Shown: piece by piece, positions 26,331 through 32,154 of the stretch
Position numbering within the stretch: position 1 is the stretch's first letter
Layout of the letters: the number at the start of each line of letters is the position of its first letter
Source of the DNA: an uncultured Desulfuromonadales bacterium
GTDB lineage: Bacteria > Desulfobacterota > Desulfuromonadia > Desulfuromonadales > Trichloromonadaceae
Reading direction: 5' to 3'
DNA length: 32,154 bases
Assembly: GCA_945787465.1 (NCBI GenBank)
Contig: CALZIZ010000013.1
Coordinates: 1-32,154, forward strand
Notes under the pieces: model-generated
Databases searched by the model: none
Told to the model about the DNA's origin: nothing
Seen by the model: only the letters and a program-made list of their open reading frames with translations
Position numbers and translations under genes: made by a program

Positions 26331-27764
26331 TCAGCCCACCTCGAGGACTCTGCTACGCAGGTACCTGCGGATACCATTACGGGCTTTGGGAGTAATAGCC
26401 CACTCCAGCCACTTGGGCAGGACCTCTGGCGATGAGGTACGTTCTATACCGACCTGGTCGCCATCCATCAGGCGGGTCTTGAGCAGACGGGTCTTGCCGT
26501 TGACCCGGGCCCGGCAGGCGTGCAGACCGAGTTCTTCGTGAATATCGAAGGCTAAATCGAGAGCACTACTGCCCTCGGGCAGGGTGCGCATCTCTCCTTG
26601 GGGAGTATAGACCTGAATCGAGGCCGAGGCCAGCCGCAGACTCTCCCGGTTGAAGGCCGACTCGCCCTCGAGCAGAGAATGCATGAGATCCCGGAAGTTG
26701 GCGCGGCGAAACTCGAAACCGGGAGCCAGGACCCCGGAATCGTTGAACCGGGCGAGCTTGCGGGTGGTAATTTCGATCCGCATGCGATGTTCCCCAGCCT
26801 GAACCGTGGTCTTGAGAGCCTGGTAACCGTACTGGGACTGCACATTGAGGTGATCACGAAGCTTACCAGGGATCGGCGGATACATGCTGTGCAGCAACCC
26901 GAGTGCCAGGTAGGCATCCATGGTCCGGTCGGCCTGGATTTCCAGGGTGTAGAGGGTCGACACTCCACGGTCCATCGACTTGGCCGCGGAGATGGAGAAG
27001 GGCCGCCAGCGATCCTTGAGTAAAAAGGGGATCCTGTGGTGCTCCAGAGAGTTGTGGATTCGGGAGCGGATTTTTCGCAGCGAAGGTTCGGTGGTCTTTT
27101 TCAACTCTGCAACGGCCTTGGCATACTTGGAGGCCCGCCGGGGGTAGAGTATGCCCAGAGAGAGTTCATCCAGCTCAGAAGCGACGTACCCCATGCCCAG
27201 GTGACGGGCCAGGGGGACGTAGACCGAACGGGTTTCTTCGGCGATCAGCGATTGCTTGGCCGGATTGAGGGCGCTGATGGTCTGCAGGTTGTCGATGCGA
27301 TCCCAGAATTTCAGACAGAGAACCCGCACATCTTCAATGGCCGCCAGCAACTGCTTGCGGTAGGTTTTTTCTTTGAGGGCTTCACGGCTGAGCTTTTCAT
27401 CGTCGGCCTTGGTGAGGCCATTGACCAGCAGGGCAACCTCGGCGCCGAAAGCCATTTCGACCTCACTGAGGGTCACCGGGGTGTCCTCTACCACATCGTG
27501 CAGGATGGCCGCAATAATCGAGGAGAAATCCATCCAGTGCCGGGCAGCCAGATGGGCGACACGCAGCGGATGAAAAAAATAGGGTTCCCCCGATTTGCGC
27601 AGCACCCCGGCGTGGGAAGAGCGGGCAATATCGATGGCCTTGTGCAGCAGATCGAGTTGCCTGTCGAACTCGTCCTCGCTTAGACTGCCGCCATAGTGGG
27701 TAACCAGAAGCTCGAAGGTTTCGGTAATCAGACGCTGTTCTTTTCGCTGGTCTTCTCTGGACAC
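26331..27764 (-). CDS. RelA/SpoT-like protein: HD hydrolase domain, decayed synthetase region, TGS domain
   Basis: A 477-residue protein. The HD domain (about 35-165) keeps the ppGpp-hydrolase metal ligands: H65 in FFHPLRVAHLAARH, H89-D90 with E93-D94 in ILHDVVEDTPVT, and D155 in LKFWDRIDNLQTI. ETRSVYVPLARHLGMGYVAS and ELDELSLGILYP continue the RSH pattern. The region where synthetases have DLLAVR and YQSLHTTV reads YTLEIQADR and YQALKTTV, and the EIQIRT/AAHW block is unrecognisable, so (p)ppGpp synthesis is unlikely. A TGS domain follows (about 382-442, IQVYTPQGEMRTLPEG); the C-terminal zinc-finger and ACT domains of full RelA/SpoT are absent. It is probably a hydrolase or regulator; substrate not proven. 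Confidence 0.85.
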   Translation of the reverse strand: MSREDQRKEQRLITETFELLVTHYGGSLSEDEFDRQLDLLHKAIDIARSSHAGVLRKSGEPYFFHPLRVAHLAARHWMDFSSIIAAILHDVVEDTPVTLSEVEMAFGAEVALLVNGLTKADDEKLSREALKEKTYRKQLLAAIEDVRVLCLKFWDRIDNLQTISALNPAKQSLIAEETRSVYVPLARHLGMGYVASELDELSLGILYPRRASKYAKAVAELKKTTEPSLRKIRSRIHNSLEHHRIPFLLKDRWRPFSISAAKSMDRGVSTLYTLEIQADRTMDAYLALGLLHSMYPPIPGKLRDHLNVQSQYGYQALKTTVQAGEHRMRIEITTRKLARFNDSGVLAPGFEFRRANFRDLMHSLLEGESAFNRESLRLASASIQVYTPQGEMRTLPEGSSALDLAFDIHEELGLHACRARVNGKTRLLKTRLMDGDQVGIERTSSPEVLPKWLEWAITPKARNGIRRYLRSRVLEVG

Positions 27765-28103
27765 GCAGTGACTCCAATGTCAGTGCTCAGGGCGGACGCC
27801 GCCCAAGGCTGTAAAGTACTCAATCGGTCTTATATACTAAAGGAGAAACAGGCGGCCATCAAGCCTGTTTTACAGTGGTTTGACAACTGGGGCCACGGGT
27901 TCTAACCTTGGACTATAGTCAGAATTCTGGAATTATAAGAAATGAGGCCTTCGCCGGTAAGGGGAAAAGAGAAGGGCCTGGAAATTAAATCCCCCACCCG
28001 CACCTGACTCCTGACCTGGTGACTGCATGTATAGGGCAGGATAAACCAGCCTGGTCTCAAAAAACTTACGGCTTCAGAAAATGACCCGCAGAAGGAGCAG
28101 TCT
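27765..28103. other. Divergent intergenic region between the RSH and DksA genes
   Basis: About 340 bases without a gene. It contains a GGGCGG/CCGCCC hairpin near 27790-27804, an 8-bp hairpin AAACAGGC (27846-27853) / GCCTGTTT (27863-27870), and TATATA-rich DNA near 27830-27838 that may hold the RSH promoter. I could not assign a convincing -35/-10 pair on either strand. Confidence 0.6.
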
Positions 28104-28487
28104 ATGAGAAAACAGCGGCTGGAACAGATTCACAAACGCCTGATCGCCATCCGCGAAGATCTGCTGATGGAAATCAAATACAAAAATTCCGAGGCAGCCC
28201 AACTGATCGACGAAGGGGTGGCCGACATCGCCGACCAGGGGCTCACAGACACCCTCAAGGAGTTCCTGCACCTTCTGAGCGACAGCAAACGGGAAGAAAT
28301 CCTGAGCATCGACGAAGCCCTTGAGCGCCTGGGCGGGGGCACCTACGGTGTCTGCCTGGAATGCGAGGAGCCTATTGACATCGAACGCCTCGAGGTCCAG
28401 CCCCATACCCGGTTCTGCGTCTCATGCAAAGCAAAAGCCGAGCAACTCGAATCCCTGAAGACCGGTCTCGGCAAGGGAACCATTTAG
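28104..28487 (+). CDS. DksA/TraR family zinc-finger regulator
   Basis: A 127-residue protein with a helical N-terminal coiled-coil hairpin (about 1-75) and a C4 zinc finger in YGVCLECEEPID and PHTRFCVSCKAKAEQL (C84, C87, C105, C108). DksA relatives enter the RNA polymerase secondary channel and work with ppGpp; the acidic tip needed for this could be DEGVADIADQG. The N-terminus is shorter than in E. coli DksA. GAAGGAG lies seven bases before the ATG. It is divergent from the RSH-like gene, which suggests a related regulatory role. Confidence 0.88.
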   Translation: MRKQRLEQIHKRLIAIREDLLMEIKYKNSEAAQLIDEGVADIADQGLTDTLKEFLHLLSDSKREEILSIDEALERLGGGTYGVCLECEEPIDIERLEVQPHTRFCVSCKAKAEQLESLKTGLGKGTI

Positions 28488-28520
28488 AAAAGGGCCCATT
28501 CCCGAATGCAAAAGGGGCCC
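28487..28520 (-). terminator. Possible terminator of the flavoprotein gene
   Basis: Two self-complementary GGGCCC blocks (28492-28497 and 28515-28520) can pair across 17 bases; on the minus strand the stem is followed by TTTTCT. It lies 39 bases after the flavoprotein stop and abuts the convergent DksA gene. Confidence 0.4.
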
Positions 28521-28558
28521 AAAGCTCCATCCAAGAGCGAACCATGGCAATTCACCAG

Positions 28559-30181
28559 TTACAAGTCCGGCACTGGAACAAAGCGAAACTGCGGCTTGCC
28601 ATCGGCGCCCCTTGCAACCTGAAGCGAGCCCTTCCACCGGGCATCGTCCAGAGCCGGAAAATCACTGCGATAATGGGCGCCGCGACTCTCTGTGCGCAAC
28701 AGGGCGGCCTGCAGGATCAACTCCGCTGCGATCAGCATATTACGGGTTTCACCCCCCTGAAGCGAATCTTTGCTAACCTGCGAGTCATTCAAGCGCTGCC
28801 TCAGCCCCTCCAATTGCCGCAGACCCTGCTCCAAACCCCTGCCGAGGCGAACCACCCCGGCTTGTTGCCAGAGCAGACGTTGGACCTCGCGGCGCAAGGC
28901 GCTGGCCTCTGCCTGCTGCATCGTGCTTGAGTTGCCTGCAACCACATCGGTTTGCCGATCGACCTGCGGAGCCCCCCGGTGGACTGCGGCGCTGCGGCCG
29001 GCAATGCGACCAAAGACCAGCGCCTCCATCAACGCATTGCCCCCGAGGCGGTTGGCACCATGAATGCCTCCTGTCACCTCGCCTGCGGCGAACAACCCTG
29101 GGACGGTGGAGGCCCCGGAAGGATCTATGACCACCCCTCCCATGAGGAAGTGCACAGCCAGGTTGACCGTGACCATGTCATGGCTCGGATTGCAGCCTTT
29201 GGTCTGCAACAGTCTCCACAGACCGGCGTAACGGCTCTGGGCAGCCGTGCCCGTAACAGCGGAAAGATCGAGAAAAACCCCACCCGGAACTCCCCTCCCG
29301 GCCTCGATTTCAGCGAAAATGGCGCGGCTCATCTCGTCTCGGCCCGCCTGACGCTCGGCTCCGGTGATCTGGCCGAACAGAAAACGTTTGCCGTAACGGT
29401 TGCGCAACACTGCCCCGTCATCAAACAGGGTGGTCGGCAAAATCGTCCGCACCGGGTCCTCTGCCATGGCAGGGTGAAATTGAATAAATTCAAGATCACG
29501 CAGCCTGGCGCCGCCCTCAAAGGCCAGCGCCCACCCGTCCCCGGTCATCTCCCGGGTGTTGTTACTGCGCGCAAAAAGCCGGCCTCCACCGCCACAAGCC
29601 AGCACCGTGGCACCAGCGAGCAGACGCAGTCTGCGCCCAGCCCTGTCAACAGCAAGGGAGCCGCAAACCTTGTCATCAGCAACCAGGAGCTTCACCACCT
29701 GGCAAGAATCGACAATCTGCACCCCGGCATTACGAACCGCCTCAAGCAGCGGCAGGCTCAGCGACAAGCCGGCGGTCTGCACTGCAAACCCCTGACTCTC
29801 GCTGCATATGGTGCGGGGGTAACCGTGGCCCGGCACCTGTTTGCGCTGCAGGCGGCCCCCGTCGCGTACGAACCGCACCCCAAGCTCTTCGAGAAATCCA
29901 ACTGCAGAGGCCGATTCTTTGGCCAGGGTCTGCACCAGCTCGAAATCTCCGATGCTCTTGCCGCTCCACAGGGCATCCTGAACAAAACCCTCTATTGTGT
30001 CGCCAGAATCGGCAAACACCCCCGAGATGTTACAGACGGCCAGAATGGAATTGCCGCTGCGGCCGGCCTTGCGTTTGGCGACCAACAAGACCTTGCGACC
30101 GGCACGCCGCGCCTCGAGCGCCGCCGCCAGCCCGGCCAGGCCACCACCTATGACCAGTACCTCAGTTGAAAGAGTCTCCAC
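28559..30181 (-). CDS. Fumarate reductase/L-aspartate oxidase-type FAD flavoprotein
   Basis: A 541-residue flavoprotein of the succinate dehydrogenase/fumarate reductase/NadB superfamily. EVLVIGGGLAGLAAALEARR is the FAD-binding Rossmann motif; FIQFHPAM, ILPTTLFDDGAVLRNRYGKR, RAIFAEIEAG, FLMGGVVIDPSG and GLFAAGEVTGGIHGANRLGG (with NALMEALVFG) follow the family. At the place where membrane Frd/Sdh flavoproteins have the FAD-linking histidine (RSHT) it reads GRSGNSILAV, so FAD is probably not covalently bound. GHGYPRTICSESQG differs from the usual NadB block, so fumarate reductase-like activity is as likely as L-aspartate oxidase. GTG at 30181 has GGGGGG five bases before it and is preferred over a frame running to 30253 through repeat DNA. 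No iron-sulfur subunit gene is next to it. Confidence 0.82.
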   Translation of the reverse strand: METLSTEVLVIGGGLAGLAAALEARRAGRKVLLVAKRKAGRSGNSILAVCNISGVFADSGDTIEGFVQDALWSGKSIGDFELVQTLAKESASAVGFLEELGVRFVRDGGRLQRKQVPGHGYPRTICSESQGFAVQTAGLSLSLPLLEAVRNAGVQIVDSCQVVKLLVADDKVCGSLAVDRAGRRLRLLAGATVLACGGGGRLFARSNNTREMTGDGWALAFEGGARLRDLEFIQFHPAMAEDPVRTILPTTLFDDGAVLRNRYGKRFLFGQITGAERQAGRDEMSRAIFAEIEAGRGVPGGVFLDLSAVTGTAAQSRYAGLWRLLQTKGCNPSHDMVTVNLAVHFLMGGVVIDPSGASTVPGLFAAGEVTGGIHGANRLGGNALMEALVFGRIAGRSAAVHRGAPQVDRQTDVVAGNSSTMQQAEASALRREVQRLLWQQAGVVRLGRGLEQGLRQLEGLRQRLNDSQVSKDSLQGGETRNMLIAAELILQAALLRTESRGAHYRSDFPALDDARWKGSLQVARGADGKPQFRFVPVPDL

Positions 30182-30241
30182 AACAGCCCCCCGATAAACA
30201 AACGGCGCCGCGGCCCAAAAGCCGGCAGCGCCGCAGTCGTT

Positions 30242-30290
30242 GTCATTTGTCACTTGTCATTGGTCATTTGTCACTTGTCATTGGTCATTT
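30242..30290 (+). repeat. Heptamer array of the GTCAYTK type, seven units
   Basis: Seven units in one register: GTCATTT, GTCACTT, GTCATTG, then the same three again, then GTCATTT, so a 21-bp super-repeat is visible. The form GGTCATT occurs within it. Part of it is inverted relative to the AATGACC array at 30322-30349 and could pair with it as a hairpin. Confidence 0.9.
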
Positions 30291-30302
30291 GTTCCCTGCT
30301 AA

Positions 30303-30356
30303 CCACCAGCCACCAGCCACCAATGACCAATGACCAATGACCAATGACCAATCACC
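30303..30356 (-). repeat. Heptamer arrays CCACCAG and AATGACC in one register
   Basis: CCACCAG, CCACCAG and CCACC (30303-30321) pass directly into four AATGACC units (30322-30349) and one AATCACC (30350-30356) without a phase break. On the minus strand the units read GGTGATT, GGTCATT (four) and GGTGGCT, with GGT kept in register. The array starts five bases after the HIT gene stop codon. Confidence 0.92.
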
Positions 30357-30361
30357 GCTTT

Positions 30362-30709
30362 TCACCCGGGAGGCCAGCCCATATCCCGACCTCCGAGCAG
30401 ATGAAAGTGAATATGCCAGACAACCTGGCCGCCGCCCTCGTTGCAGTTGTTGACCACCCGAAAGCCATCCTCGGCAAAACCCAGGTCGTGGGCCAACTTA
30501 CCGGCGATCTGAAAAACGTGCCCCACCAACTGGTTGTCGGCAGTGGTCAGGTCCAGAGTGGTGCGAATGTGCTTGCGGGGAATGATCAGGTAATGATGGG
30601 GCGCCTGGGGGTTGACATCCTCCAGGACCACCAGCAGATCGTCCTCGAAGACAATCTTTCCGGGGATTTCCCCTCCAAGGATTTTACAGAAGATGCAGTT
30701 GTCCGACAT
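30362..30709 (-). CDS. hinT: HIT family (HinT-like) nucleotide hydrolase
   Basis: A 115-residue protein of the histidine triad family, which hydrolyses adenosine phosphoramidates. DNCIFCKILGGEIPGKIVFE, LEDVNPQAPHHYLIIPRKHI, VVNNCNEGGGQ and the triad VVWHIHFHLLGGR (H99, H101, H103) are diagnostic. A strong AAAGGAGG site lies inside the upstream ATPase gene, whose 3' end overlaps this start by 26 bases, so the two are translationally coupled. Confidence 0.95.
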   Translation of the reverse strand: MSDNCIFCKILGGEIPGKIVFEDDLLVVLEDVNPQAPHHYLIIPRKHIRTTLDLTTADNQLVGHVFQIAGKLAHDLGFAEDGFRVVNNCNEGGGQVVWHIHFHLLGGRDMGWPPG

Positions 30710-32154
30710 CGTCCCTCCTTTCCTCGCTCATCGAGGATTTCGCTGACTTTATTTTACCTAAAGATACCACATTCCAGCGTTTATGCGCGCCGCGCCTGAG
30801 CATGCCCTCGTCGTGGGTAAAGAATATCACCTGGTGTTCATGGCCGATCTGCTCGAGCCCCTTGAGGGTTTCAAGAAGTCTGGCTTCATCGAAATTCACC
30901 AGGGGATCGTCCAGCAGCAGGGGCAGGTGCCGGCCGCTTGCCATATGCCGGGTCAGGGCCAGGCGTACCGCAAAATAGACGGCATCGACGGTTCCGCGGC
31001 TGAAATGCTCCACATCCTGCCAATTGTCCCCGCTCCCCTTGAGACTGAGGTTAAAATCCCCGTCGAGGCGGGCTTCGGCGTAACGGCCGCAGGTGGCGGT
31101 GCCTAGATGGTGGCCGATTTCGGCGGAGAACCGCTCCAGGTAGCTGTTACGAAACTCCTCGACCGCACCTGAGAGCAGGTCATAAGCAGTGCCAAGGGCA
31201 TCCCGGCGCCTCCTGAGGAAGGCTTCGCGCTCCTTGAGCCGCTCGCCCTCTTCCTCGATCTGCTGCAGGTCGTGCAGTTCGCCCTGCAGAGCGGCTTCCT
31301 CGCGGGCCAGCTCGAGCAAATCCTGTTCCCTCGCTTTGATGCTCTCTCCCAGGTCGCCGAGCTTCTCCTCGGCCTCGGGCAGCTCCTCCGGAGTCAGCAA
31401 ATTGTCCTGGCGCAATGGGCGCTCATCTTCGAGGCGCTGATCGATCACCGCAAGCTCGCGGGTCAGCTCCTGCTTGTCGCGCTCAAGCTCTTCGGCTTTT
31501 TCAAGGACCCTCATAGCACTTTCAACCTCACGTAACTGGCCGACCAGCTCACGGTTGCGTTCGAGGCTTTTCTGCATCTTGACGACTTCTATTGCCGAAG
31601 GAGACATGCCGATGCGTTCAAAACGCGTATCGAGGCCTGCCAGCCTCGCCTGGGCCTCCTCGCGCTGCCTTTCGAGGATCTGCGCCTGGCCCTGCAGCCG
31701 GTTGCGCTCGCCGCGCTCCTTGCCGGCACGCCACAAATAGGCCATCCACACCAGGGCGCTGAGCAGACCTGCCCCCAGCAGCGCCGGAGTCAGCCATTGG
31801 GGATATTGCCAGCCAACGGCCCCGCCTGCGCCAAGCAGCACCACAGAGGCGGCCAGGGTCTGCTTCAAAGGCGCTCTCTTGAGCTTGAGCAGTTGCTCTC
31901 TCAACCCCGCAGATTCGCTCTGCACAGTGACCAGATCCTTGCGCACCTTCTCAGCATCTGCAAGGATGCGGGGCAGATCTTCGGGCATGTCCCGGGGCAG
32001 CCCGGTTTTGGCCAGCCGGGCTTCGAAATCCTTCAGCTGCTTTTGCAGTTCGGTAACTTTCTCCGACTGCTGGTTGATGCGGGTGAAATCCTTTTGCAGG
32101 GACTCTTCCTTTGCCTCGAGCTGCCACTGCTTGCGCACCCAGGCCAGGTAGCGC
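30684..32154 (-). CDS. YhaN-like AAA/SMC-type ATPase with membrane hairpin, 5' end cut off by window edge
   Basis: The minus-strand frame is open from the right edge (RYLAWVRKQW) to the stop at 30684, so about 490 C-terminal residues are seen and the Walker A half is missing. Long coiled coils flank two transmembrane segments (TLAASVVLLGAGGAVGW and WLTPALLGAGLLSALVWMAY), an arrangement known in YhaN-type proteins (COG4717). The C-terminal head has HFSRGTVDAVYFAVRLALTR (signature-like loop), LPLLLDDPLVNFDEARL (Walker B) and QVIFFTHDEGML (H-loop). Such ATPases are often paired with an SbcD-like nuclease (YhaO), which would lie beyond the edge. A role in DNA handling is inference. The 3' end overlaps hinT by 26 bases. 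Confidence 0.85.
   Translation of the reverse strand, partial: RYLAWVRKQWQLEAKEESLQKDFTRINQQSEKVTELQKQLKDFEARLAKTGLPRDMPEDLPRILADAEKVRKDLVTVQSESAGLREQLLKLKRAPLKQTLAASVVLLGAGGAVGWQYPQWLTPALLGAGLLSALVWMAYLWRAGKERGERNRLQGQAQILERQREEAQARLAGLDTRFERIGMSPSAIEVVKMQKSLERNRELVGQLREVESAMRVLEKAEELERDKQELTRELAVIDQRLEDERPLRQDNLLTPEELPEAEEKLGDLGESIKAREQDLLELAREEAALQGELHDLQQIEEEGERLKEREAFLRRRRDALGTAYDLLSGAVEEFRNSYLERFSAEIGHHLGTATCGRYAEARLDGDFNLSLKGSGDNWQDVEHFSRGTVDAVYFAVRLALTRHMASGRHLPLLLDDPLVNFDEARLLETLKGLEQIGHEHQVIFFTHDEGMLRRGAHKRWNVVSLGKIKSAKSSMSEERRDDVGQLHLL

Noticed and set aside
28952-30169. A 405-codon plus-strand open frame
   Set aside because: It is antisense to the flavoprotein gene, whose FAD and active-site motifs are unambiguous.

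Overview
The window is a GC-rich, densely packed bacterial chromosome segment. No phage, transposase, CRISPR array, rRNA or tRNA is visible. Gene content and order point to a deltaproteobacterium of the Desulfuromonadales/Geobacterales type: a DUF177-rpmF-plsX-fabH-fabD-fabG-acpP-fabF fatty-acid operon continuing toward rpiB and glyA, then a dCMP deaminase, nrdR, the ribD-ribE-ribBA-ribH set and nusB, with PilZ, DksA/TraR and rubrerythrin-like proteins nearby. The assignment is an inference from gene order and protein families; no database was searched.

Layout. (1) 1-1299: 5' part of an RqcH/NFACT gene running off the left edge on the minus strand. (2) 1300-1796: intergenic DNA holding a 141-bp inverted-repeat unit that encloses a possible cysteine-rich microORF. 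(3) 1797-5341: plus-strand metY, a lipid A-type acyltransferase, trmL and a PilZ protein, ending at a strong bidirectional terminator shared with hom. (4) 5442-6752: hom on the minus strand. (5) 6952-14210: a long minus-strand run read from rpiB through glyA, dCMP deaminase, nrdR, ribD, ribE, ribBA, ribH and nusB to an isolated M17 N-terminal domain protein. (6) 14222-20519: the minus-strand fatty-acid/ribosomal L32 operon with a near-consensus promoter at 20548-20575. (7) 20737-22185: plus-strand mazG and fxsA, with a DnaA-box-like cluster between them. (8) 22326-24069: minus-strand membrane protein, ferritin-like protein, 54-aa protein and YjbQ-type protein. (9) 24197-26274: a Bax-like lipoprotein convergent with a polysaccharide deacetylase. 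(10) 26331-28487: a RelA/SpoT-like protein with a decayed synthetase region, divergent from a DksA/TraR protein. (11) 28559-32154: a fumarate reductase-type flavoprotein, a HIT protein and the 3' part of a YhaN-like ATPase running off the right edge.

Functionally the window is mostly core metabolism: type II fatty-acid synthesis with the first phospholipid acyl donor step (PlsX), riboflavin synthesis, one-carbon and pyrimidine nucleotide supply, methionine/threonine branch enzymes, ribosome rescue, nucleotide sanitation and stringent-response-type regulators.

The most unusual signal is not a gene. Three intergenic spots carry arrays of 7-bp repeats with different unit sequences but a shared layout: a left array reading GGTNNNN (or a close variant) on the plus strand faces a right array reading GGTNNNN on the minus strand, and the arrays lie within a few bases of stop codons. 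Other points worth checking are the cysteine-rich microORF, the three phased DnaA-box-like sites beside an AT-rich tract, and the hydrolase-like RSH protein next to a DksA homologue.
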